In this document: positions 40,477-48,816 of the stretch, in pieces
How the letters are laid out: each line of letters opens with the position of its first letter
Numbering within the stretch: position 1 is the first letter of the stretch
DNA from: Clostridia bacterium
GTDB taxonomy: Bacteria; Bacillota; Clostridia; Christensenellales; Borkfalkiaceae
Direction of reading: 5' to 3'
Assembly (NCBI GenBank): GCA_017467275.1
Contig: JAFTSN010000009.1
Span: 1 to 54,577, forward strand
Length of the DNA stretch: 54,577 nt
Translations under genes and position numbers: made by a program
Notes under the pieces: generated by a model
Databases searched by the model: none
What the model was told of the DNA's origin: nothing
What the model saw: the letters and a program-made list of their open reading frames with translations, nothing else

Positions 40477-41898
40477 GTGAACAAATTCAACGTTTATCCT
40501 CGTCCCGACTATTGCAGCGCGAGCGAGGAGAAATTTTATTTAAACGGAAAGGTGAAATTGGTCGGCGGCTCGTTCGACAGCGCCGAGAAAGCGCTTTATT
40601 GCGAGCTTTGGAGCCGTTTCACGTTCTCTCTTTCCGAGCTGATCATCGAGGACGGCGCGGAAAACGAGCTTGTGATCGGTGCCCCCGAAAAAATCGTTTG
40701 CGCGGAGCACGCTTATTCCGTTCATATCGATGAAAAGGGCGTTTATTTAAAGGGTAAAAACAAAACCGAGCTCATTCATGCTTTCACAACGCTTTTACAG
40801 CTTGTTTATAGCGAGGGAACCCTCAAGGCGGAAAAAGCGTACGTATTCCACGGCGATTACGGCGCGACGGCGAAAGTGGACGTCCGTGCTATTCACTTCT
40901 GTCTCTTTCCCAACGTGGGGCTGGACTTTTTAAAGCAGTTTATCCGTGCGATGGGTATGTACCGTTATTCCCATTTTGTGTTGGAATTTTGGGGTACTTA
41001 TCGTTACGAATGCTTCCCCGCGCTCGGTTGGGAGGAAAATTCCTATTCTAAGGAGCAGATTTTGCCGCTCATCAAAGAAGCGAACGCGCTCGGTATGGAA
41101 GTGATTCCGTTCTTTAATCATTTGGGACATTCCGCGCAGTCTAAAGTTGGGAGCGGCGAGCATGTTGTGTTGAGTCAGCATCCCGAATATGCACCCTTAT
41201 TTGAATCGGACGGCTGGACGTGGTGCGTGAATAATCCCGAAACGATTAAAATTCTCAAGAATGTTCGCGACGAGCTCATTGAGCTTTGCGGCTCGGGTGC
41301 GTATTTTCATATCGGTCTCGACGAGGCGTTCAGCTTCTGCACCTGCCCGCGCTGTCGGGATAAGGATAAGAACACCGTTCTTGCCGACTTTATCAACGCG
41401 ACGGCAGCGGATTTAAAAAAGCAGGGCAGAAAATGCGTCATGTGGGGAGACCAGCTTTTGCCAGCCGAACAGTTCAAGCCGCCCTATGAAGCCAATCTTG
41501 TGCCCGATCTCGAGACAAGTAAGGCGATCAAAAACGTCTCTAAAGACGTCATTATCGCCGATTGGCAGTATCGTATTTACGAGGGTGAGGTGGAAACGAG
41601 CAAGTTCTTCCGCGAAAACGGCTTTAACGTTTGGCAATCCCCTTGGCATAACCCGAATAACGTCAAAACGCACATTAACACTGCGATTCAATACGGCAAC
41701 GGCGTATTGCTCACGACTTGGAACGTCACGCAGCCGTTTATTTCTCAGCTCTTGCATGCGGCGGAAATGCTTTGGATGGGAGAGGAGCAGTCTTCGCATG
41801 CGGAATATATGTCGATCACAGGCAATATTCTTCGCAAGCTTGCACCGCCCGTAAAAAAGGCAGGGCAAGGCTGGCTGGGAATGTGGGAGCTCTATTAA
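40477..41898 (+). CDS. Glycoside hydrolase family 20 beta-N-acetylhexosaminidase, cytosolic
   Basis: 473 residues. GTG start at 40477 with AGGAG upstream; no signal peptide. N-terminal GH20b-like domain (to ~115), then the TIM barrel. The catalytic pair of substrate-assisted hexosaminidases is present: His278, Asp282 and Glu283 in FHIGLDEAFSFC. Further family-like blocks: EVIPFFNHLGH (near 210) and IADWQYRI (near 363). It removes terminal beta-GlcNAc or beta-GalNAc. A CTCPRC motif after the catalytic pair parallels the CRCPEC in the hydrolase at 34960. Probably controlled by the AraC protein. Confidence 0.88.
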   Translation: MNKFNVYPRPDYCSASEEKFYLNGKVKLVGGSFDSAEKALYCELWSRFTFSLSELIIEDGAENELVIGAPEKIVCAEHAYSVHIDEKGVYLKGKNKTELIHAFTTLLQLVYSEGTLKAEKAYVFHGDYGATAKVDVRAIHFCLFPNVGLDFLKQFIRAMGMYRYSHFVLEFWGTYRYECFPALGWEENSYSKEQILPLIKEANALGMEVIPFFNHLGHSAQSKVGSGEHVVLSQHPEYAPLFESDGWTWCVNNPETIKILKNVRDELIELCGSGAYFHIGLDEAFSFCTCPRCRDKDKNTVLADFINATAADLKKQGRKCVMWGDQLLPAEQFKPPYEANLVPDLETSKAIKNVSKDVIIADWQYRIYEGEVETSKFFRENGFNVWQSPWHNPNNVKTHINTAIQYGNGVLLTTWNVTQPFISQLLHAAEMLWMGEEQSSHAEYMSITGNILRKLAPPVKKAGQGWLGMWELY

Positions 41899-41921
41899 TA
41901 CCCCCACGTTCTTGCGACGAA

Positions 41922-41983
41922 AAAAATCGACGGAAGCGGTTGTGCGTAACGTTTGTTTGCGCGCTTGGAGTCCGTCGATTTTT
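41922..41983 (+). terminator. Terminator of the GH20 gene
   Basis: 13-bp perfect stem (AAAAATCGACGGA at 41922-41934 with TCCGTCGATTTTT at 41971-41983) around a 36-nt loop, followed by a T-rich tail. The long loop is unusual but the stem is strong. The remainder up to 42137 is the promoter region of the GH89 gene. Confidence 0.7.
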
Positions 41984-42062
41984 CGCTTTTTGTTGGTGAG
42001 ATAACCCTCTCTGTTTATCCGCTTCCAAAGAATGGAAATTGAGGCGATTGATTTTCTCAAAT

Positions 42063-42126
42063 ATTGGTTATCAAAAAAATGTACATATCGGCGATTTTTA
42101 TGGTAAAATAGTATTAATTAACCAAT
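42063..42126 (+). promoter_or_regulatory. Widely spaced inverted repeat around the GH89 promoter
   Basis: ATTGGTTA (42063-42070) and TAACCAAT (42119-42126) are perfect inverted copies 48 bp apart, flanking a -10-like TAAAAT (42104-42109). The -35 box is not recognisable. The layout suggests two regulator half-sites bracketing the promoter. Confidence 0.45.
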
Positions 42127-42137
42127 GAGGTGATTTT

Positions 42138-44339
42138 ATGCAGATCAAACCCGAATACGTTACGATCAAACAGAAAAACATTCCCGATGTTTTTGACGAA
42201 ACGGCAATTCGCGCGCTCGTCGTGCGCGTGGCTGGGCAAGTTTACGCGAACGCCGTGATTTTAGAGCAAATTGATAGCGACGGTTTCGACGTCTACGAAC
42301 TGACGGACAAAGACGGCAAGCTTCTAATTCGAGCTAATTCGGGGGTAAGCGCCGCCGCCGCGTTTAACCGTTATCTGAAAGATTGTTGCGGATATAGCGT
42401 GGGGGCGCTCACAACGAGCGGAACGCTCCCTGAAACGCCGCCTCGCGTGAACGGAACAATCCAAAGAAAGAGTCGGTTCCTTTACCGTTACTTTTTTAAT
42501 TATTGCACGTTCGGCTATACCTACGCGTTCGACACGTGGGAGAGCTGGGAAAAGGTGCTAGATTATCTTTTATTGAGCGGTTATAATCTTGTTCTCAATC
42601 CGATTGCAGTGGAGAGCGTTTGGCGCAAGGTACTTCTTTCGATCGGTTACTCCAAAAAGGATGCGGACGGCTTTTTGTGCGGACCTGCGTTTTATCCTTG
42701 GCAATGGATGATGAATTTGAGCGGCTGGGCGGGCGGCGCGCCTGATTGGTGGTACGATTTCCGCTTGGAGCTGGCGGGGAAATTCAACGAGCGTATGCAG
42801 AGCATGGGCGCGGGCGTTGCGGGCGTGGGCTACGTCGGTATGGTTCCTGCTGACTTTTTGAATTATTTCCCCGAATCCAAGGTTGTCGATCAGGGGGATT
42901 GGTTTGGCTTTGTCCGACCTGCGTTTATTCTTCCTGAAGATCCCAATTATCAAAAGGTTGCCGACGCCTATTATGCGGAGCTTAGGCATATTAAGGGGGC
43001 GGAGCATATTCATTTTTATGCCGCCGATCCTTTCCACGAGGGCGGCAGGACGGAAGGGATTGATCTCACCCGTTACGGGCTTAAAAACTTTGAAAAAATG
43101 TGCGAGGTGGACGAAAAGGCGGTTTGGCTTATTCAGGGCTGGGGAGATCCGAAAAAGGAGATGGTCGAGATCATTCCTAACGGCAGAATGCTTGTCGTTG
43201 CTCTCTGCGGCGATTCTAAGCAGCTTGATAAGACAAGTTACCACGGCGCGCCTTGGATCTCCTGCGCGGTTAATCTGTTCGGCGGGCAATATAAGTGGAG
43301 CGGTTACGTGGAAAATCTTTCGCAGCGTCCTTTCCAATATCTCGCGGAGGACGGCATGAATATTATTGGCATTGGCTACATGCCCGAATCGATTAATTGC
43401 TGCGAGGTCCTTTTTGAGGCGGTGGCGGAGAATGCTTTCCGTGACGGAGCGTCCGATTTTGATGCGTTTTTGAAGCATTATATAACGACAAAATACGGCT
43501 ATTACGATAAAAAAATACATGCGGCTTGGCGGGAGATTGCAGATAAAGTTCTCTCCAAGGAGCATGCGCTTGGGGGAGAATCAGGACTGTGTGCCCGCCC
43601 GTCGCTCACCGTCACCCGCGTTTCGTCTTGGGCGATTCCTGCGAAGCCGTATCTCGACCAAGGACCGCTCATACGGTTTGTGCAAGAGTTGCTCGCACAT
43701 TACGGAAAAATGCAGGATCGAGCCGCATATCGCAAGGATTTGATGGATGCGGCGCGGCAGATTCTTTCTAACGTTTCCTGGCGCTATATTGAGGAGATCA
43801 AAAAAAGCTATGCGGCAAAGGACGTTGACGGGGTATCCGACTACGGAAAAAGATTGTTGCACCTCTTTGACCTGCAAGCTACGTTAGTGGCTACCGATCG
43901 GGAAATGCTTCTCGGTACGTGGCTGGAAAAAGCCAAAGCGCTCGGTAAAACGTCTGCCGAAAAGACTTATTTCGAGTGGAACGCCCGTGTGCAAATCACA
44001 CTTTGGGGGGATAAACAAGCGGCGGCATGGCTTCGCGATTATGCGGCAAAAGAATGGCAGGGGCTTTTGGAGGACTTTTATAAACCCCGTTGGGAGAGCT
44101 TTATTTCCCGCTTGGAGCTTGCACTTCTCACAGGTAAGGAAATGGAGCCGATTGAAAATTATCACGAGGAATTGCCCTTTGTCTATCAAAAAAAGGTATA
44201 TCCTACGCAGCCGTTCGGTAATTTGAAAAAGGCGGTGGAGGATACCCTTAAGGAGACGGAGAATCTAGAAGTTATTGGAGAGTCAGCGGAGGAGCCCCAA
44301 GGCGGAACGTTTATCGATAACGTTTTCAAATCCGTTTAA
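42138..44339 (+). CDS. Glycoside hydrolase family 89 alpha-N-acetylglucosaminidase, cytosolic
   Basis: 733 residues. Similar in domain order to human NAGLU: N-terminal alpha/beta domain to ~110, TIM barrel ~110-450 starting with SRFLYRYFFNYCTFGYTYAFDTWESWEKVLDYLLLSGYN split over residues 115-153, and an all-helical C-terminus. The two catalytic glutamates fit Glu301 in AADPFHEGG and Glu417 in GIGYMPESIN. It removes terminal alpha-linked GlcNAc, as found on gastric mucin and heparan. Good ribosome binding site GAGGTG. Unlike clostridial mucin-degrading homologues it has no signal peptide, so it acts on imported sugars. No clear terminator before the next gene. Confidence 0.88.
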   Translation: MQIKPEYVTIKQKNIPDVFDETAIRALVVRVAGQVYANAVILEQIDSDGFDVYELTDKDGKLLIRANSGVSAAAAFNRYLKDCCGYSVGALTTSGTLPETPPRVNGTIQRKSRFLYRYFFNYCTFGYTYAFDTWESWEKVLDYLLLSGYNLVLNPIAVESVWRKVLLSIGYSKKDADGFLCGPAFYPWQWMMNLSGWAGGAPDWWYDFRLELAGKFNERMQSMGAGVAGVGYVGMVPADFLNYFPESKVVDQGDWFGFVRPAFILPEDPNYQKVADAYYAELRHIKGAEHIHFYAADPFHEGGRTEGIDLTRYGLKNFEKMCEVDEKAVWLIQGWGDPKKEMVEIIPNGRMLVVALCGDSKQLDKTSYHGAPWISCAVNLFGGQYKWSGYVENLSQRPFQYLAEDGMNIIGIGYMPESINCCEVLFEAVAENAFRDGASDFDAFLKHYITTKYGYYDKKIHAAWREIADKVLSKEHALGGESGLCARPSLTVTRVSSWAIPAKPYLDQGPLIRFVQELLAHYGKMQDRAAYRKDLMDAARQILSNVSWRYIEEIKKSYAAKDVDGVSDYGKRLLHLFDLQATLVATDREMLLGTWLEKAKALGKTSAEKTYFEWNARVQITLWGDKQAAAWLRDYAAKEWQGLLEDFYKPRWESFISRLELALLTGKEMEPIENYHEELPFVYQKKVYPTQPFGNLKKAVEDTLKETENLEVIGESAEEPQGGTFIDNVFKSV

Positions 44340-44382
44340 AACGACGAAATAAAGGGGGCTGCTTCCCATAATCGTCTGAATA

Positions 44383-45198
44383 ATGCACACAATAAAGCGT
44401 ATGAAGAGAGGTTATACGCTTTATTTGTTTGTCAAGGAAAAATACGGCGTCTTATCCGAGAAAAAATACACGACGATTGCAGGAACGCTTGTCTTTTTTC
44501 TCATTATGAGCTTGATGCCGCTCGCTGTGTGGCTCACGCTCATTTTCGGTCGGTTGGACGTGCCGCTGGACAGGCTTCTCGATCAGCCTGTTTTTCAGTC
44601 GGTAAAAAAAGTGGTTTCATTCGTGCGGGAGCAAGCGGCTTCGGCGAGCCGCGGTGTCTCTTTCGTGTTTATTGCGACGTCGCTCTATTCGGTCACGAGT
44701 CTGTTTTACCATATGCGGCGAAGCGGCGAGATCGTCTATGAATATAGCCGAATAAAAAGCGGTTGGAGGGTACGCGTGAGTGCGCTTGTTTTCACCTTTG
44801 CCGTCATGCTTTTGTCTGTGCTTTCGGTGTTTGTTTTTGCCTTGGGTGCGTTTCTATTTTCAAAACTTCTCTCCTCTTGGGCGGCGACGCTTCTTGATTA
44901 TCTTCTGCTGTTGGCTCTATCTTTTTTTCTCGTTTGGTTGCTCAATTATTATATTTGCCCTTATAGAGTTCTGTTTCGCGAGCTTGTGGGCGGCACGGCA
45001 ATCACGATTGCGGCTTGGGCGGTTGCGCTTGTCGGTTTTTCCGTATATTTAAAGCTCGGTAACACGGGAAAGCTCTATGGTGCACTCGGTGTGTTGATCG
45101 TTTTTTTTCTTTGGCTCTACGTTTTAATGATTTGTTTCGTTTCGGGCGTGATTTTTAACAGTGAAAAAATTCGTGCCCGCGAGAGCAAAAGGCTATAA
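44383..45198 (+). CDS. YihY/BrkB-family membrane protein
   Basis: 271 residues with six hydrophobic segments (TIAGTLVFFLIMSLMPLAVW first; final block YGALGVLIVFFLWLYVLMIC, FVSGVIFN). The C-terminal pattern GALGVLIVFFLWLY is the YihY signature. Often mislabelled ribonuclease BN; the true function is unknown, possibly transport. Start uncertain: neither ATG 44383 nor 44401 has a strong ribosome binding site. Confidence 0.88.
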   Translation: MHTIKRMKRGYTLYLFVKEKYGVLSEKKYTTIAGTLVFFLIMSLMPLAVWLTLIFGRLDVPLDRLLDQPVFQSVKKVVSFVREQAASASRGVSFVFIATSLYSVTSLFYHMRRSGEIVYEYSRIKSGWRVRVSALVFTFAVMLLSVLSVFVFALGAFLFSKLLSSWAATLLDYLLLLALSFFLVWLLNYYICPYRVLFRELVGGTAITIAAWAVALVGFSVYLKLGNTGKLYGALGVLIVFFLWLYVLMICFVSGVIFNSEKIRARESKRL

Positions 45199-45231
45199 AA
45201 AAACCTCCGATCGGCTCGGAGTTGAATTTTT

Positions 45232-45507
45232 AAAAAAGACCGTGCGAGTCTTTTTTGTCGGCATTTACCGAAGCGTAAGCACCGTAGGTGACTCCTTCAA
45301 AGCTACCTCATGGCACACGCGAAAATTCGCTTAGTGCTGCTACGTTCCCGTCCTGACACGGTTCACGACATCACGTTGCATGAGACCTTGCTATCAACAT
45401 TCCTTTCGGTGCGCGGCCTTCCATAAACGCCGCCGAGAAAGACGGTCGGCTCTGCTATAGCGGATTGCAGATGCAGGGTGCCGCTGACTCCCCGCCCACG
45501 CACGGCT
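45232..45507 (-). ncRNA. ffs: Large signal recognition particle RNA
   Basis: About 276 nt on the minus strand. It contains the SRP54-binding loop region in the form GTCAGGACGGGAACGTAGCAGC, split as GTCAGGACGGG at the 5' side and GTAGCAGCAC at the 3' side, followed by CGTGTGCCATGAGGTAGC as in clostridial SRP RNAs. The 5' end (GCCGTGCG) pairs with the 3' end (CGCACGGT), and a T-run ends the transcript. Size and Alu-type long helix fit the Gram-positive large form. Promoter at 45513-45541. Confidence 0.9.
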
Positions 45508-45512
45508 TATCT

Positions 45513-45541
45513 ATTATACAACATACGCAAAGTTTTTGCAA
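45513..45541 (-). promoter_or_regulatory. Promoter of the SRP RNA
   Basis: Minus strand TTGCAA (45536-45541), 17-bp spacer, TATAAT (45513-45518), start near 45506. Confidence 0.85.
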
Positions 45542-45603
45542 CCGTTTTTCGGCGTGTTTTTTTGTCGGTTTTTCCGATTTTTTCCGTTAGATAGGTTTTT
45601 GCG

Positions 45604-45632
45604 TTGACAAAAACGGATTTTAGGGGTATAAT
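45604..45632 (+). promoter_or_regulatory. Promoter of the Mrp-ZIP genes
   Basis: TTGACA (45604-45609), 17-bp spacer, TATAAT (45627-45632); perfect consensus, 36 bases before the ATG at 45669. Confidence 0.88.
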
Positions 45633-45668
45633 AAGAACGCTATTTAGCGGATATAAGGAGTGAAAAAA

Positions 45669-46493
45669 ATGTCTGAAAATTGCACGCACGATTGTTCAAG
45701 CTGCTCGGCGAATTGCTCGTCGAGAGAAAATACCAGCCTTTTAAAGGAATTGCATCCCGATGCGACGGTCAGAAAAGCCATCGCTGTTGTGAGCGGAAAG
45801 GGGGGTGTCGGAAAGTCGCTCACCACGTCCCTGCTTGCCTCGTTTGCTAAAAAACAGGGCAAAAAAGTGGGGATTATGGACGCGGATATCACGGGGCCGT
45901 CCATACCCAAAATGTTCGGAGTTCACGAGCCTGCGCGGGGGAGCGAAAACGGAATATTCCCCGTTATCGCAAATTCCGATATTCAGCTCATGTCTATGAA
46001 TTTGCTGCTTGAAAACGAGACCGATCCCGTTCTTTGGCGGGGGGCAATGATTGCGGGGGCAACCCTCCAATTTTGGACGGACGTTATTTGGCAGGATCTT
46101 GACTTGTTGTTTATCGATATGCCGCCCGGCACGGGTGACGTGCCGCTGACGGTGTTCCAAAGTATTCCGATTGCGGGCGTCGTGATTGTGACAACGCCGC
46201 AGGATCTTGTGAAGATGGTCGTGGAAAAGGCGGTCAATATGGCGAAGATGATGAACGTGCCCGTTTTGGGGCTCGTTGAAAATATGAGTTGGCTCGCTTG
46301 CCCCGATTGCGGAAAACGCATAGAACCGTTCGGCGAAAGTAAGGCGGCGGCGATTGCCAATGAATACGGGATTCCTGCAATCGCAAAAATGCCGATCGAT
46401 CCCGAAATCGCCCGTCTTGCAGATAGCGGAAAGATTTTTGATTACGCCGCCGATGGGTTGGATTTGATTTTTAAAGAGATAGAAAAGGCGTAA
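45669..46493 (+). CDS. Mrp/NBP35-family iron-sulfur cluster carrier ATPase
   Basis: 274 residues from the ATG at 45669, chosen because AAGGAG lies 8 bases upstream; a GTG at 45660 overlaps that site. N-terminal cysteine cluster (CTHDCSSCSANC), deviant Walker A KGGVGKS, DADITGPSIPKM, and FIDMPPGTGD (switch/Walker B). A CPDC pair near residue 217 is the conserved CxxC that holds the 4Fe-4S cluster at the dimer interface. Transfers clusters to apo-proteins. Followed closely by a ZIP metal transporter gene. Confidence 0.92.
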   Translation: MSENCTHDCSSCSANCSSRENTSLLKELHPDATVRKAIAVVSGKGGVGKSLTTSLLASFAKKQGKKVGIMDADITGPSIPKMFGVHEPARGSENGIFPVIANSDIQLMSMNLLLENETDPVLWRGAMIAGATLQFWTDVIWQDLDLLFIDMPPGTGDVPLTVFQSIPIAGVVIVTTPQDLVKMVVEKAVNMAKMMNVPVLGLVENMSWLACPDCGKRIEPFGESKAAAIANEYGIPAIAKMPIDPEIARLADSGKIFDYAADGLDLIFKEIEKA

Positions 46494-46517
46494 ACGCAAA
46501 AAACGGGGAATATTCTC

Positions 46518-47270
46518 ATGGAAATGGTATTATTGACGGCGCTCGGCGTTGGCGGGGCAACCGTTATCGGTGCGCTTATAGGCTTCCTGTTTAAAAACGT
46601 ATCGCATAAATTTTCCGATATCGTGTTGTCGTTTGCCGCAGGCGTCATGCTCGCGGCGGCGGTGCTCGGCTTGGTTATTCCCTCTCTTGAATATGGTGGA
46701 AAGTGGGGGATTCTGATCACGGTCGCAGGGATTTTTGTCGGTGCGATCTGCTTGAATTTTGTCGATAAGCTCGTGCCCCATCTGCATAAGCTAATGGGTA
46801 CGGACGAGGAAAAGCACCATAATGCCAATTTAAACAAGGTGCTTTTGTTCGTCATGGCGATCGCCATTCACAATCTTCCCGAGGGAATTGCGGCGGGCGT
46901 CGGCTTTGGCTCAGGAAACACCGCGCAAGCTCTTATCATTGCGGGCGGTATCGCGCTTCAAAACGTCCCCGAAGGTATGGTCATTATCGGACCCATGCTC
47001 GCGGCGGGCGTGTCCAAAAAGAAAACCTTTTTTATCGCGCTGATCACGGGACTTGTCGAAGTGGTCGGCACACTGATCGGCTATTTTGCCGTCCGTATCG
47101 CCTCTGCGATTTTGCCTTTTGCATTGGCGTTTGCAGGCGGAACCATGCTCTACGTAATAAGCGACGAAATGATTCCCGAAACGCATGCTCACGGCAGTGA
47201 ACGTGGCGCAACCTATGCGCTTTTAATCGGGTTTTGTTTTATGCTTGTAATGGATTTTCTGCTCGGCTAA
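46518..47270 (+). CDS. ZIP-family metal ion transporter
   Basis: 250 residues with eight predicted membrane helices. Metal-binding helices carry HNLPEGIAAGVGFG and QNVPEGMVIIGPM, the ZIP signature; a His-rich loop (DEEKHHNANLNK) lies before them. Imports zinc, iron or related divalent metals into the cytosol. It lies 24 bp after the Mrp gene in the same direction, so probably co-transcribed. Confidence 0.92.
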   Translation: MEMVLLTALGVGGATVIGALIGFLFKNVSHKFSDIVLSFAAGVMLAAAVLGLVIPSLEYGGKWGILITVAGIFVGAICLNFVDKLVPHLHKLMGTDEEKHHNANLNKVLLFVMAIAIHNLPEGIAAGVGFGSGNTAQALIIAGGIALQNVPEGMVIIGPMLAAGVSKKKTFFIALITGLVEVVGTLIGYFAVRIASAILPFALAFAGGTMLYVISDEMIPETHAHGSERGATYALLIGFCFMLVMDFLLG

Positions 47271-47271
47271 G

Positions 47272-47294
47272 ACACCCCCAAGCGGGGTGTTTTT
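47272..47294 (+). terminator. Terminator of the Mrp-ZIP genes
   Basis: ACACCCC (47272-47278) with GGGGTGT (47284-47290), 5-nt loop, T-run; immediately after the stop codon. Confidence 0.88.
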
Positions 47295-47324
47295 CTGTTT
47301 TTCGGAAAAATATACGTTGAAGCC

Positions 47325-47353
47325 TTGACATGGCTTACATTTTATGGTATAAT
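47325..47353 (+). promoter_or_regulatory. Promoter of the fabK operon
   Basis: TTGACA (47325-47330), 17-bp spacer, TATAAT (47348-47353); perfect consensus. Confidence 0.9.
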
Positions 47354-47357
47354 ATAT

Positions 47358-47375
47358 TTGTTGATTTTTCAACAA
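47358..47375. promoter_or_regulatory. Operator-like dyad at the fabK transcription start
   Basis: TTGTTGA (47358-47364), TTTT, TCAACAA (47369-47375). The dyad covers the predicted +1 position (~47360), where a bound repressor would block initiation. The TTGA-N-TCAA core recalls sites of MarR-type fatty acid regulators (FabT), which is an inference. Confidence 0.5.
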
Positions 47376-47398
47376 CTGCAAGGCTTTTTGAGGTGAAA

Positions 47399-48346
47399 AT
47401 GATAAAGAGTGTAATTTGCGACCTGCTGGGTATACGTTATCCCGTCTTTCAAGGCGGTATGGCATGGGTTGCGGATGCTGATTTAGCGGCGGCGGTTTCT
47501 GAATCGGGCGGCTTGGGCATTATTGCGGGCATGAATATGAATGGCGAACAGCTTCGCGCGGAAATTAAAAAGCTCCGCGAAAAGACGGATCGACCTTTCG
47601 GTGTAAACGTCATGCTTATGAGTCCGTTTGTTGCCGAGGTTGCAGAAGTGATCGTCGAGGAGACCGTTCCCGTTGTCACGACGGGTGCAGGCAATCCCTT
47701 GACGTATATAAAAAAATGGATAGACGCGGGTGTGAAAGTAATTCCTGTCGTGGCTTCCGTTTCGTTGGCGAAAATGGTTGCAAAGCGCGGTGCGACGGCG
47801 GTTATCGCGGAGGGCGGCGAATCGGGCGGTCATATTGGCGAGGCGCACACCATGCCCCTTGTGCCGCAGGTTGCGGACGCGGTGGATATTCCCGTGATCG
47901 CGGCGGGCGGTATTGCCGACGGCAGAGGAATGGCGGCGGCGTTTATGTTGGGCGCGGAGGGTGTGCAGCTCGGTACCCGTTTTCTCGTCGCAAAAGAATG
48001 TAATATCCATCAAAGATATAAAGACGAGGTCATAAAGGCAGGCGATATGGCCACGGTCGTCAACGGTAGACGAATCGGACATCCCGCCAGAGCCTTAAAA
48101 AATCCGTTTACCAAGTTGTTTTCGGCGCGTGAAAACGATTTGACTGTCGACGATGAGGAACTGACCGCTTTCGGGACGGGTGCGCTGAAAAAAGCGGTGA
48201 AGGACGGAGATTGGGAGAACGGCTCTTTTCTTTGCGGTCAGGTCGCGGGGCTCGTTAAAAAAGAGCAGAGCTGTCAAGAGATTTTAGAGGAGCTTGTTTT
48301 GGAAGCAGAGGCGCTCTTAAAAAGAGCGGCGACGCGCTGTGAATAA
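47399..48346 (+). CDS. fabK: Enoyl-ACP reductase II (FMN-dependent)
   Basis: 315 residues from the ATG at 47399 (GAGGTG upstream); the open frame from 47330 covers the promoter. Nitronate monooxygenase-like FMN barrel: YPVFQGGMAWVADADLAAAVSESGGLGII, FGVNVMLMSP, VVTTGAGNP, EGGESGGHIGE, PVIAAGGIADGRGMAAAFMLGAEGVQLGTRF divided over the barrel. Catalyses the last reductive step of fatty acid elongation. The neighbouring fabZ gene supports FabK rather than nitronate monooxygenase. Confidence 0.9.
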   Translation: MIKSVICDLLGIRYPVFQGGMAWVADADLAAAVSESGGLGIIAGMNMNGEQLRAEIKKLREKTDRPFGVNVMLMSPFVAEVAEVIVEETVPVVTTGAGNPLTYIKKWIDAGVKVIPVVASVSLAKMVAKRGATAVIAEGGESGGHIGEAHTMPLVPQVADAVDIPVIAAGGIADGRGMAAAFMLGAEGVQLGTRFLVAKECNIHQRYKDEVIKAGDMATVVNGRRIGHPARALKNPFTKLFSARENDLTVDDEELTAFGTGALKKAVKDGDWENGSFLCGQVAGLVKKEQSCQEILEELVLEAEALLKRAATRCE

Positions 48347-48355
48347 AGGGAAGAC

Positions 48356-48784
48356 ATGATTAGAGAAGAGATTAAAGAAATTATACCCCAAAGAGAGCCG
48401 ATGCTGCTCGTGGACGAGATTATACAAAACGAGGACGGAACGGTCACGGGAAAATATACCGTTCGCGGCGACGAGTATTTCTTAAAAGGACATTTTCCCA
48501 ATAATCCCATTGTTCCTGGCGTTATCCTCTGTGAAATGGCGGCGCAAAGTTCCTGTCTTTTGATGGCAGATAAGGTGAAAGGCAAAGTAACGTTGTTCAC
48601 GGGAATGAATAACGTTAAATTCAAAAACCCTGTTCGAGTCGGGGATACGGTTGAATTCACATGTGCGTCCATCCGCTCGATCGGTCCGTTTTGCTTCATG
48701 AAAGCGGAGGGGCGCAACAACGGCAAAATCGCCATGAGCGGGGAGTTTTCGTTCGCTTTGGTGGATAAGGAGAAAATCCAATAA
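48356..48784 (+). CDS. fabZ: 3-hydroxyacyl-ACP dehydratase
   Basis: 142 residues, hot-dog fold. Catalytic His46 in GHFPNNPIVPGV and Glu60 in ILCEMAAQ. N-terminal IIPQREPMLLVDEI is typical. Removes water from 3-hydroxyacyl-ACP. It lies 9 bp after fabK. Confidence 0.93.
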   Translation: MIREEIKEIIPQREPMLLVDEIIQNEDGTVTGKYTVRGDEYFLKGHFPNNPIVPGVILCEMAAQSSCLLMADKVKGKVTLFTGMNNVKFKNPVRVGDTVEFTCASIRSIGPFCFMKAEGRNNGKIAMSGEFSFALVDKEKIQ

Positions 48785-48816
48785 AATACGAAGGTGAGAA
48801 CCGACGGGAGGAAAAA

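Noticed and set aside
45232-45507. Possibility that this region is a tmRNA or RNase P RNA
   Set aside because: The conserved GTCAGGACGGG...GTAGCAGC and GTGCCATGAGG blocks and pairing of the ends fit SRP RNA; no tRNA-like ends or RNase P core motifs were seen.
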